From: Varroa destructor
Taxonomy: Eukaryota; Arthropoda; Arachnida; Mesostigmata; Varroidae
Assembly (NCBI RefSeq): GCF_002443255.2
Contig: NW_019211454.1
Span: 7,958,248 to 8,022,247 of the forward strand
DNA length: 64,000 bases
Reading direction: 5' to 3'
Positions 49,489 to 61,021 of the stretch are shown piece after piece. The notes below the pieces were generated by a model that had not been told where the DNA came from, made no database searches, and saw only the letters and a program-made list of their open reading frames with translations. Position 1 is the stretch's first letter, and the number at the start of each line of letters is the position of its first letter. Position numbers and translations under genes: made by a program.

Positions 49489-52341
49489 ATGCCTCACATA
49501 CGCAGACGATCGAAGCGACCTTCGATAGCGCAAGTTACTTCCGTTCCTGAAGCGGAAGAACTACTCGTTCAGGATGAGGATAAAATTCACGTTCCTCGAG
49601 CCACCAAAGACCCCTGGTGGATCAGCGCACTCGAGGTACCGCACGAGGGTTTGGCTATTTTCAATTTACCCCCTAGAGTGAGGCACTCAAACCTGCTGCT
49701 GATATATACGTTCTTGCTGTGTAACCGAATAGTTGAATCATCACGTAGCTTCTACATGAGGAGTGAATATATTCGGGTTAATAACCAGCTTTTGACGTTA
49801 GCACATTTTCAGTTTCGTATATCCATACGGTTTTCTGGCAATGGCGCCGCGTTGAAACCTGTGCCAACTGATAGAGACGATTCTTGGAATAGGCAGAATT
49901 TTCCATACTGCGAGTCTGATGAAAACCATTGCACGATTGCAACAATAAAGGTGTTTCATAAAGATCTATATCTCAACCCTTACAAGGAGCTATACGCTTA
50001 TTGCACACAGTCCTGTACAGCATAGAATTTCACTCACGTGCTAAACATTCTAACTAAGCAGGATTTGGCCGATGACCGTTCCGTGTTGTTGTTAAATACT
50101 ATTTCAAGCCAAAGTTTCATTTGTTTTTTTTTTTTTGTTAATCATAAATATTCCAGGTATCACGGATAATTATCGCTATTTTCATGCTCCTTTTTTTGTG
50201 CCTGCTAAAAACACGAAGCTTAATGTGAATGAATAGAGTTGGGGTTTTGTTGCTAACCTTTCAGGTGGCGTGTGTCATTCTTCTGATGTTCATGCTCTGG
50301 TTTTGTTGGCGGCACGAGGACCTCGTCCATTTGCATACTGCAAAAGTGTACGCCCATTTGGGTCACGCCTCGGCCCAGCACGTTCTAGCTCATCGATATC
50401 TCAATGGATCAGGCGAGTTAACTAGAGCAGGTAAAACTTAGGAAAAATGAACTAGCGTAAATGAGCTAGTGGGTAGTAGTTTCGGCGAAATAAAATCCAC
50501 TCGTTTGGGCCAAGTCCTACGCTCATCGGCCCATGCCGGGTATATGTTATTCTGGAGGATCCGATTATGCGTCCACTATATTACTCAATCTTTCTTTGCA
50601 AAAACGGTGTAAACGAGCTTTGTCCTTTATCACTGATAGATACATTCGCTGCTTAATATCTGGCTATTGCTTTATACAGTCAGTTTTCAATAGGACACAT
50701 CTGTATTACATCACTGTTTATTTTACTTCAATAGATAATGTTTTCTTTCTATTAGTTATAGATTAACACGCATAGTTATATGGGAGCAGTAACCTTAATG
50801 TTGGTTTAAGGTTATATAAACTAGTAAAAATACCCATTTGTCGTTCACCCATTGTCGGTCTAAATTCTGTGCCTGGAGTTGCATTTCTTAGCTTTTCATT
50901 TTAGCAAGGGCATGCGCTTAAACCTGCCTTTAACCCCGTTTTATTACTTAGGCGTAGAGAAGGACCACGCGGAGGCCATGAGATGGTTCCGGAAGTCTGC
51001 TGATCAAGGCCACGCCCATTCCGCGTACAACCTAGCTGTTGGTCATATGCAGGGCCTGGAAACGGATGTTCAGAAAGGGTCAGTAGATGTGGACAATTTG
51101 AAGTTTTTGTCGAATACTATAATACTTTTTTATTTATTCACGCTGAATAATAATATGAAATATATTACCTTGTTGTGACACTATTGAAAAAATAGAGACT
51201 ACTGAATGGGGTATTCGGTATGCATCGTATGCAATATGACTTGTCGAATACAACGACCAATACAATTAGCAGCGCACAAATTGGTACTTTTGAGGCTGGA
51301 TTTGGCGGGCAGTTAGAGCTTAAAGCGGTAAGAAAAAAAAAAGGAAGGTTCACAATTATTAAGTAAATAGGGTCATACTTAAACAAAACCGGTAGGCATA
51401 GAGTTGACGCAGAATCTTCCGATTCTTGACAGGCCTTCGGCCTAGATTTCCGTGTATTTTTTGAGTTTCTTGAATATTACTACGGCTACTGTGAGGTGCG
51501 CGAGCTCCACTTGCTTGCCTCCTCTGACATTATAATGTATATATATGATTTGCGTTTTATATGTGGTACCACCGAAAGGCATTGTTTCAGGTGTTCTAAC
51601 ACGAAACAAAATGTTTTCACGCCCAAATTCGAGCCCGGTCGGCCACTTGCCCCTTAGTATATAATCATAGGCAGATTCATCATACGAACAGTGTTGGAAA
51701 ATGGTGGCATCTTTTTCCTCTCGTAGAACACATCGTTCGCTTTCAAATGAAGCCACAAACGATCTTATGTCCCAGATTACGGTCATACGATTAGATAGAT
51801 AGCTTGGCGGAGCAATTTTAAAAAACGATGTACCAGGCTCGATCACGCGAATTATGCCAAGCTGGCATTATCTGAACGCGTGATAAATACGTATTCAGTT
51901 TTAAGTTCGTCAAACTCATGGAACTTTTTCACAGTAAGCAAGCGCACTATTGACGTTTTATGTTTTGATATATATTTCTACTAATAGATTGTTCGAATTT
52001 GATTTGTTTACGACAGTAAGTTAAAGAAAGCTTGGTGATAATATCGAACAAGCATTGCCTGAACTTTGGTGACATTAACCACACAACGATTACTGAAGGA
52101 GATAACTAGGACACTTATCTTACAATTTCAGTAATGTATATTTATATGTATTTTGTATATTTCACCGGTATATTTAGGTAGAGTTAGATTTTTTTTTGTG
52201 AAAATAGCGCTGATCCATGACATCGGGCAATCTTACAGGGAGGCTAAAAAATTGATCAAGCATGCAATGAATCATGGCGTCCATGAGGCGCATCACATCT
52301 ACCATACCGTTTGTATAACAGGACAGAAATGCGATCATTGA
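49489..52341 (+). CDS. Small membrane-anchored Sel1-like repeat protein
   Basis: Four exons: 49489-49635, 50265-50412, 50952-51078, 52239-52341, giving 174 residues in continuous phase. The start ATG lies in a Lys/Arg-rich leader (PHIRRRSKRPS), followed by an acidic part and DPWWISALE. One membrane segment follows (VACVILLMFMLWFCW), then Sel1 (TPR-like) repeats: AHLGHASAQHVLAHRYLNGS, GVEKDHAEAMRWFRKSADQG, HAHSAYNLAVGHMQG and a diverged last unit EAKKLIKHAMNHGVHEAHH. The stop is TGA at 52339-52341. Sel1 repeats scaffold protein complexes, and the membrane-anchored relatives SEL1L/Hrd3 act in ER-associated degradation. This protein is far shorter, so that role is only a guess. The second intron has a GC donor (TCAG|gcgagt). 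Confidence 0.85.
51601..51861 (-). pseudogene. CD36/SCARB-family fragment C, antisense inside the Sel1-gene intron
   Basis: An 87-codon open exon on the minus strand begins after an acceptor-like CCAG (LGIIRVIEPGTSFFKIAPPS). It carries AYDYILRGKWPTGLEFGREN, which aligns with YEDILRGKRPIVTELGPY of gene B, and ends LFR just where genes A and B end their first exon. No hydrophobic membrane segment precedes it and no following CD36 exons were found to the left. It is probably an isolated duplicate exon, though a diverged gene with distant exons is possible. Confidence 0.5.
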
Positions 52342-52431
52342 ACCGTGTCCCCTGTATTGTGTGTGGAGCACTACGACGAAGGCGGCTTATTCTTCCTAAT
52401 ATCATTCTACTCATGAAGTAAAGATTGCATC

Positions 52432-52437
52432 AATAAA
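52432..52437 (+). terminator. Poly(A) signal AATAAA of the Sel1-repeat gene
   Basis: A canonical AATAAA lies 91 bases after the stop codon, giving a short 3' untranslated region and supporting 52339-52341 as the true stop. Confidence 0.75.
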
Positions 52438-53868
52438 GTCGATCGAAGCCTTTCTCTACGAAGCTAATATTGAAGATCATAAGCGAAACTTAATTTTTTT
52501 TTATATTGCAAACATCATTACTATGTACAAATAGAACTTTTGACATGTTAAATTAGTCGATTTAGGCTGGCAAGCATTTCGTTACTAATCAGCGCAAGGC
52601 TTTAATAATGATCTTCATTAACAAAGTTACACGCAGGCCAACCGTTTCCAGTAGCTCATATATGGATCTCGATCCGATGTGAAGGATTCATCGGACGGGT
52701 TCAGTTTGGGAGTACATACATGCTATTAGTATAATGGTTCTATTTGTAGCGAAATACATAGGCGGAATGTGGTTTTCGCAAGCCTGCCTTAGGTGCTGGC
52801 CTCTTACTCTGTGTCCAGAAATGCAGTGTCCTAGTTATTAAGAGTATGCAACTGCATAATGATACCAGGGTCTGAGTTTTGCTTTTTCCTGGAAACGCTT
52901 CTTAGATGATTAAGACTGAACCATAACGAGGTAAAACTCATATTCAGCCATCATAACCGTAGTAGAAGTAGCGTAACAGTAGATTCAACACCTATACATA
53001 ACAGGTATAATTTACGAATAAAATAATGCCACGAAAACCTGATCTGTTTTGTGTCGTCTTTAAGAGGTGATCAGTCTTCTCAAAGCGTGCCTAAACTGAC
53101 GGACCCTGATACGAATTTTCACAACTATCGACACTTTCAGTCCTTCGAATAGTCTAATCAGAATCTTCAATACGAAGACAATCAATATCCTTCGCTACTT
53201 CCATCAATATGCTTCCATCGTTTCAGCGTAGCAGTTTGCGACGTTTTTCCCGTTCACTTTCATTGTCATTGAATCGGTATCCAAGCAAACACTAGTTTCT
53301 GTGCGTTCTGCTGGGTCGGCTGATAATGCACCGAAGATATGTTTTTAAACGAATCGTTACATGTGCCAGCTCGTCATTTACGTATACGCCCTAAATAAAG
53401 GTCCCTCGCTGACAGGTGGTAACTTATGCATAGTTTAAAAGTCTAGCCAATGTTACTTGCAAAAATAACTGTAGGGGACACGCGTAACAGATTTTGATCA
53501 CTCGAAACGGAATTTCAGTTGTCGCTAGTCCGCCTCTCACCATAACTTTGCTACGCATGTAATTTTCATATCGGATGTTTCATCTCGGAAGGACGTAAAG
53601 CGAGATTGGCGCGAGTACAGCATGGACGTTGCATTGCACGTCTTTCTATTGCATTGCATTCGTTCAATACACAAATTTCGCGTAGGACATGCCAATCCTG
53701 AAGGTAGGCTTTCATTAAGACCTGCATAATCTTCTTTAGTATTATGCTATTCTTAATGTTTGAACGTTTGATTAAGATTTAAACTTTCGACCATAGATAA
53801 CTTAACAGATACTCTATAAGCTATTATATTCGCTAGATTTATAAGTTTAATTCGTCTTGTAACTTCAG
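52438..53868. other. Spacer downstream of the Sel1-repeat gene
   Basis: AT-rich, stops in all frames, no recognisable feature. Confidence 0.5.
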
Positions 53869-53919
53869 CAGTTGTATTTTGCGTCACCGTTTTATATGCA
53901 ACTTCAGCTGCTCATCTTG
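53869..53919 (+). other. Candidate signal-peptide exon
   Basis: A 51-base stretch between a good acceptor (gtaacttcag) and a strong donor (gtaagttg) reads VVFCVTVLYATSAAHL in the only open frame, very like a signal-peptide core with an Ala-x-Ala end. No start exon was found upstream. Its end phase fits the cysteine-rich exon at 63600, but the distance is nearly 10 kb. Confidence 0.35.
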
Positions 53920-54803
53920 GTAAGTTGAACTTCCGAATAGACACGTCGTCACCTTATCGTTTAAGTATCTCGATAGTGTACAAATAGCTTTTGGTAACGA
54001 CTGACATCTTTTAAGATCGAATCACTGCAATGACTCGTAGTGCATGCCGTTAGTATAATATAATACATACAAAAACTTTACTTCGTAAACGAATTAATCA
54101 TATTATTTTATTTGCTGTGTCACTTTATTTGTCACGTTGGTTTAGACCCAGTTTGCCTGAACTACAAGTCCCTGTGTTTATTAGACGTTCATTTCTAAAT
54201 TATGCTTCTTGCTAACGATCTACCGTGAAGCAAAGGTACTCGGCTATCGGCACTTTTTCCTCTCAGATATCCTTGAAACTTTGCTGATAACAACTGCTAA
54301 GAAGCATGTGAAGATTCTCTCAAAATCAATCTAGAAATCTATAAAACTAATCATTATTAAAAACCTTTTATTTGGTACTCTAACATTTTACTTTTGGTAG
54401 ATAAACAGCCATTCCTCGATACTAATCCTCCTTGTTTTCTCATTGGAGCTAGACCTTTGGGAAAATCGTGCTAACTATAATTTAGGATATATTCAGACTT
54501 TTTAAATACACTTAACGTTTATAATAATCGAAGAGGACCTTCTTAAATATTTCTTCAAGTATGTCCATAGCGTGTGACCATGACAAGGGAGAATTAGTGG
54601 CATTGTTTAAATTGTGATTGATTCTTTGCGTTACAAAAACTAGTTATGTGCGCTGCCTGCACATCGTAAACTTGCGAAGCACAAAGTCCCCAAGTCCAAG
54701 ATCGGTGACGAGTAAGAAAAGTAAATTTAATTTCAAAGAATTTCAAAAGAACGAGGGACAAAACGATGTAACGAAGTTGCGTCATTTCCTGACGATTTCG
54801 CAA

Positions 54804-54824
54804 ATATATATATATATATATATA
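54804..54824 (+). repeat. (TA)n microsatellite
   Basis: About ten TA units in spacer DNA. Confidence 0.85.
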
Positions 54825-55022
54825 TCGCGAAGGCAGCTTTTTTTCTAATCCCTTCTACCAACTACTAAGTTAAACGGAGTGGAACTTTAAACGATATTGG
54901 GAAAATTGAAGTTTGAACGTTGACATTCTTCTGGAAGGTGTTTGGCCTCCAGCTACATCATATATACAATCTATTGTAACGCTCTATGAAGGGACGAACA
55001 ACGTTTTCAGAAAAAAACTTAC

Positions 55023-55442
55023 AGTTTCGAGGTAGCGATCTGAGGGGGTGGCCACCTGAAGAAGTTGATTATTGCTAGTAACCTAGGTAGGCAGTAGATA
55101 TGTCGTGGAGCGTCACCGACGAGATGCACAATGCTACGCAATATTTTGTACAATGAAGAAAATGTGTGCACAAAACGATCGACTTCAAGATGTCTGCGAG
55201 GCACAACCATACAGAAAATATAAATTCAAGTATGCGAGCGTCAAAAAAATTTAGTAACTCATACTATCATGACTAAATAGAATCATAAGGTTATGAGACA
55301 GGATGCTAACTTTCGAATTGGCCTCATTGATAAATATTCGTAAAGTTAACGAATCGTTACGACTGTTTTTGTCACAGAGAACATTACGCTTTGCTTCAAT
55401 TGATTTACGATAAGATAAACTTACCTTTACGCACTTTGCCAT
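55023..55442 (-). other. Two candidate short 5' exons on the minus strand
   Basis: Exon 55425-55442 (ATG GCA AAG TGC GTA AAG, then gtaagt) and exon 55023-55055 (acceptor cttcttcag, VATPSDRYLET, then gtaagt) splice in phase zero to MAKCVKVATPSDRYLET. Both have strong signals. Fragment C (51861) begins in the same phase, so these might be its N terminus, but that would need a 3 kb intron and lacks a membrane segment. The owner gene is unknown. Confidence 0.35.
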
Positions 55443-56190
55443 AGGCCTCCTTCAGGCAACTGGGATAAGTAAATAACTTTCTTTATCGACACAAATATTA
55501 TAGTTATGTGTTGTTCTGTCCCGAACTGCAAATCGGTTTAGATCATGCCTTGTTTATGTGCGGAAAATCTATTAAAGATCAGAAAAAGTTTAACGTTAAC
55601 TTGATGCTTTCAGTAGCATAATAACTCGAACATCCGAATGCTTCTAATGAAACACCGTTTCTATATGAGCGGCTTGTCGAGGCCCACGAAGATTTACGAC
55701 GGTTACAGCCCAAAATTCAGCAATGTATGAGCTTTACTACGATAGTGATGCTATTGTGTCGATACAAATGGAAAGGGGTAAATTTGTGGATCCCCAATAC
55801 GGTGCCGCTAGACAAATTGAGTAAGGAAGCATATTCTTAGCAGACGTAAAGGTGAGCTGCATCTATATCAGCAATAGAATCATCAGCGTCCCTGGACTGA
55901 CACGGATGCTGTTTCAACTGAGAATTCGGTTTCGCCTCATCTTCCAAACGAGCTAAGCTACCTATTGATAAGTTTATAATTAATAAAGTGTATATATTTT
56001 GTTTAATTATTGATTTAAATATCTGTTGCTCTAAAAAGAGCTAGAAAATCCATGCTTGCGCAAACCTATCCGATTAACCGTAGGATTATTAGACGTTGGA
56101 CGTTGGAAGGGTAGGACGAACGTACCTCACCGGACTTGACACACTTTCACCTTACCCTTCGTTCAACCACCAATAGTCGTTGAACCAGCT

Positions 56191-56239
56191 CAATAAAAGA
56201 GCCATTGAAGGTTTGCAACCTTCAGTTGTTCTTTTATTG
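56191..56239. repeat. Interrupted hairpin of about 49 bases
   Basis: Outer arms CAATAAAAGA / TCTTTTATTG and inner arms TGAAGGTT / AACCTTCA are separated by 5-base internal loops around a TGC loop. The shape is that of a short RNA hairpin or small inverted-repeat element. No further support. Confidence 0.5.
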
Positions 56240-56599
56240 AAGAAAACACATATTCCTTAAGGAGAGCACTGGATTCATCGAGATGCTGCGGTTACAGATA
56301 TGAATATAGGATGTTCCAGGGATAGTTTGGTGATAATGCCTTCCGTTATTAGACGCTAGGCAGATTGGCGAACAGATATTTCAGCAGACATTGAATGGTA
56401 ATCTTTTTTCTAACTCTCCACGTAGTGCTCAACTTTGTTAGCTTTACAAAGACGTTTCGTGTTTATTATTTCACATGTGTCTTTCTAGACTTCTATGCAT
56501 TTCGCGATACGTAAAAGACGACCATAGTTTATTGCGACAGTTTTTGCTAGTGAAGTTATCGAAAGCTATACACTGAATATATAAAAAAAAAAAAAAAGG

Positions 56600-57898
56600 G
56601 CGTAACAAGAGTTGTTTTAATGAACGATTCAATGAGCAATACAGTGAAGCATAGCTCGCAGACTTGCAGACCTCGGTCGAATACACATTTAACCATTTAT
56701 GCCAATCTCTTAGACGTAAACCTACAACAAGCATGCCTTGAGCTAGAATTAAAATGTTGGCTTCGTTGTCGCCTGCTATACTGTAATAACGCGGGATATC
56801 CTTTTCCCAAAATGTCACCTAAAGTTTGTGGGTTTAGATCGATATCAATACACAGGCCTACCGTGTGGATAATATTGGTTTCCTTAGGCCTCAGCTACAG
56901 TTGGTGAAATAGGCACAATGGTTCGCAAAGGTGGCCATTCTGTTATACAGAGCGAGACGATGGAACTCGTTTACAAAAAACAGCAAGAGATAGCTCAACA
57001 ATTTACACAGAAATGTATTCCAAAGCTAGTCCACTTTACCTCGTTGTCCTCCATGAGTGTAGCAATATAGCGGGTTAGATTTCGAAGAACGTGTATTATT
57101 CTCAGCGATAAAGTACTTCGGGAGTTGAGACGATAACGCAAACAGGCTAACACGCAAAGATTGAAAATTTTTGTCTTCATAGAAAACCTTTTAGCAATGT
57201 ATACTGTCAGAATAAAACTAACCAAAAAAAAAGGCCAGATAATAGAAGTACGCTTCTCGAGACGATGAGATGAAATCTAGAATGGTCATATAGGAGACTG
57301 GAACAGCAATAACTTCGAAAAAGGCGTGCAAACGCGTGATCATCGCGAGTCTAACGCTGAGTTTGCTACTCATCACCACCAGCTGCCCATTCTACCAATA
57401 ACCATTACAAGATAAGTTCCGTTTATAAATATACGAACAAGAAATAGCGTTAGACACATCAGCTACCTAATGGTTTGAGCGTTTCTAGGTCTTTTGACCG
57501 TCCCTGTAGTGGGACTACAGACTGATTTGGTCTTCCGTTCTTCGATTTACTCGAAATAATGAGAAAAGCAAAGGATAATCATCTATATAATTATCGAAAG
57601 AATCGATAAAAAGAAAACTTTGCTCACCTCGTAGAGTCCAGGTCGGTGTCTTTGCAAGGATTCTGATAGGAAAGTCTGATCTAAGTCGCATGCAGTTTTA
57701 CAGTTACCGCGTAACACGACGAATCCTGATTCAGTACATCCTTTCAGGACAAGCTAGAATGAGGTGTCTGTCCATCTAGAATCTGTCCAGTTTGCTCATT
57801 GTATGCTGTCGAAACGGGGCCATCTTTGTTCTCGATACATTCAACTTCACGAGCTAATGACGACCACGGCCACGCAGTTGGACACAGAGAATCGCAGT
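56600..57898 (-). CDS. Partial gene E: cysteine-rich exon plus candidate following exon, family unknown
   Basis: Exon 57628-57898 (acceptor tctaag, donor GAG|gtgagc) reads DCDSLCPTAWPWSSLAREVE with CIENKDG in its first half. Its second half reads GCTESGFVVLRGNCKTACDL then RHRPGLYE in a frame shifted by one. Either an indel broke it, or a 61-base mini-intron (57739-57799) with a good acceptor but poor donor joins CIENKDGP to LVLKGC in phase. A second open stretch from 56818 downward (acceptor aactttag, VTFWEKDIPRYYSIAGDNEA) follows in the same phase. Spaced cysteines suggest an extracellular domain. I recognise no family. Confidence 0.4.
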
Positions 57899-60754
57899 CT
57901 TAGAGTGTGAAATAAAATTACAATTCATTTTAATAGTAATTGTGAATTAATGCATTTTATAGGGGTTGTAAATAAGGATCGTAAAATAAATGGATGGAAA
58001 AAGTTTTAAGCCCCTTTTTTATGTTCATCAATTGATGTTGCCATTTGCAGTACTGATCTATGCGCTCTCGCTAGTAATTCATATAATCCTAACCCTATGA
58101 TAAATTACCTCAACCTGACAACAATGTACAACAATGAGAGTACTATCTCAAAAATGCTTCTCGTACGTAATTTAACTTAAACTGTTGTCAAGTTTGATTT
58201 CTTCAATAACGATCTGGCCAAATTACAACGCGTTTTCGCACGTGTGTCTAGTGGAAGCAGTAAAAACGGCAGCGAGAGAGATTAAGCCGTGACAGCAAGA
58301 CGTGGAGCATGCCAAAAATACATTTTTATGTCAAAAATACAAAATTTTACATGTTGTTTCAGCATTGATTTATATGTGATTAAATCACGCCGCTATAAGC
58401 AATCTTCCTCGAAGACCATCTCAGCTACGCATCGCTTTAAACTTGGTCAACTGTTAAAAAATGTGGTAATACCACAATGATTATAGTTTCCATAATCGGT
58501 AAGTGTTTTTTTAACAGCTTTTCGCTTTTTGACAACATTAAGTAGACCTACGCATACTATAACCACATTAACTAACTGAAAGCCTTTCTGTCTCTAATTC
58601 GATGGGTTCCTTCACATGATGACTTGTTGATATTCATGCACCACTTGGATTAGATCGAATCGAATGTGGCTTTCACTTAAAAGATTTGCCTGTTATTGTC
58701 CTTTTCTTCCCTTTGTGCATGATGTCCCAACAGGACAGAGGACGACACCGCACGACGAAAAAGTCCGACTCTCAACGAGTAGACCAGCGATTCTCTTGTC
58801 GACCTAACAGACGAACGGTTAGTTAGCGACCTGCTCAATGTCATAGTTATTATTCAGGGTTCCGGCGCTCCTTTCATCCGTTGCTTGCTTTCGGCTTCTC
58901 CCTCTTCCACTTCCAGAAGAGAATGGATTTAGCTCATTGTGTCGATTTTTTTTTAGCAGTTCAATTTGTCTTCACACAATCTAGCCCATCCAGCTCTCCA
59001 CGCTGTATCTTCAGCGGGACGATGTCATTTTCGCATCGATGCAAACTGCAGGAAGGCTGAGATGAGCGTGAGGGAAAATTCAAGCAAGCATGCGACCTTT
59101 GCCGAGTGAAGCGCAGTAACAGAATGGATTCGATACATCCTTAGTAACTTTTATTGGCTCCCTTTGAGCCTACTACGAACTTGTGCGCGAGCCTGCAGAG
59201 TCATCTTTAAACGTATGGATTCGCATGAGTTATGCAGCACTTATGAAAGTGGACGGCAGTACACCCATCTTTCTCCTGTACTTTATATGTGTGAATTGAG
59301 AGGACGTAAAAGGGATTTATTCGACATATGCCTGCTGCTGAAAATATATAGCGTGCATTGCACAACACGATAAAAGTATAGAAAGTAGCTTGCACCTATG
59401 CCTAAACTTGCTTCTATAGGGACAGAAAGTAATCAGGAACATACGAAAATGGGCTTCGTCTGCGCGGTATTGAGGTTGTTCTTAATATGAGTCCTATCTG
59501 GAGGTTTCTACTTTCAAAGCTGGTGATTGCCATTAAATAATAACAACAACGTAAAATATACTACGACACAAATGAAGTTTTACCGACTCTCGGTGTTAAC
59601 TGTTTCTGAGCACATTTCCGCAGATAAAAACAACGAAACCCATTGCTGATCTGGTTTCGAAGAACCGTTCCTCTGAAATCCCTATATAACGACCTACAGA
59701 CTTGAAAACAAGCGACACCTGCGAATTGTAAATAGTGCATTATAAGGCAAAACTTGGCTATTTGACAGCTACAAACAAACAGCTTGATACAAGTTCTGCA
59801 TTGCGAAATATTTAGGTATCATTTATTTACATCTTGTTCTATGAAATAGGATACGACGGTCCGTAGTTTCAAAACGCAATATGTGTGTGCTCTTTTTGTA
59901 TGAAATATAATGACCTGCCACCTTATCTGGGAAGCAATCCTCTCAGTATTTGAACATTACAGTGTCTTTTTCTCTCCAAATCAGCGGTCGCATGCGGGAC
60001 GTTCATCGCGGATGTTTCGAAATTATTCGAAGGCTATGTATATCACCCCTTGAACGTATTTTAACATTCGTACAATACAGCCTGTATTTTTCTAAGTAGA
60101 AATGAATTATACTACCTCTACCCCAGCCTCAGGGGGATAATTCAGTAGAGACGCATCATATACTGTTCGTGCCTCGTTTACTGTAACGTTAAGGTAACGT
60201 TATTTACTATTCAAGACTACGTGGTTTCAGAAAAATCACTTTCAACGGTACTTCCCTTAACAACACATACGTCCGCATCATTATGTCGTTGTCGATCACA
60301 GGGAGTAAGAAAGATAAAGATTTTTTTTTTACTTGGAATCTTTTTCTCTTAGCCAGTTACGCTTGGAGAATGTATACGGATTCTGATCGGTCGAGTAAAC
60401 GAAAAACGTCATTCAGATTCTACGTCCAGCTGTAATTAGTCCACACTGTATAACAAGGGTAAGCACGCATAACGATTAGGAACAAGCTCCTTACTGCCAA
60501 CTAACGATCGACTGTGGCAAATGCTCAGCTCTTCCGACTCAAGCATTTCCTTATAATCATATGGCAGTATAGCATTGTAGGTCGCATAGACGAGTGTACA
60601 AATTAGTCGCAACGCTAAATATAAAAAATAATTCGATTAACGAGCCCGTCGTTGTTGCTCATCTCTCTTCCAGCTGGAAAACAGAATATTTTCCTTCGAT
60701 GTCATAGGCAGGTGCCGCGGCCAGTCGGAGTCCTGAGAAGTCTTAGAACTGCAG
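57899..60754. other. Spacer
   Basis: No splice-bounded open stretch with family resemblance. Short open stretches at 58289-58480 and 59164-59373 look like chance. Confidence 0.4.
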
Positions 60755-61021
60755 ACTATGTATGGCAAACGTTACTCCATCTTATACACTCAAAGCAACT
60801 TCAATGTGTTTGCGCAAAGGGAAAAACCGATAGACGAACTCGATATGATCCTCTACACTAGGCGCCAAAAGTTGTATTTGTCATATGTTACATCGGATGA
60901 TCCAAGCCATGGCGTATTTGCTATTCTCGAAACGACAATATCTCTCAAGCATCCCAGCGATCCTTCTGCTCATGGTACGCAGATCGCTGGAAATAAGGAA
61001 ACTTGCGATCCAATGATATGA
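60755..61021 (+). CDS. Hypothetical terminal exon or small ORF
   Basis: After an acceptor (agaactgcag) the plus strand is open for 88 codons to TGA at 61019-61021. It includes YSILYTQSNFNVFAQREKP and DELDMILYTRRQKLYLSYVT. An ATG at 60758 could also start it. Codon choice is gene-like (balanced third positions, few rare runs) and unlike the AT-rich surroundings. There is no membrane segment or known motif. An upstream stretch after ctctcttccag at 60674 (LENRIFSFDVIG) might be a preceding exon, but its phase does not fit. Confidence 0.35.
   Translation, partial: TMYGKRYSILYTQSNFNVFAQREKPIDELDMILYTRRQKLYLSYVTSDDPSHGVFAILETTISLKHPSDPSAHGTQIAGNKETCDPMI

Noticed and set aside
49636..50025. Continuation of the first Sel1-gene exon as a 178-codon protein
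   Set aside because: A phase-zero gtaccg donor at 49636 joins to the membrane-segment exon and Sel1 repeats; the read-through shows no family features.
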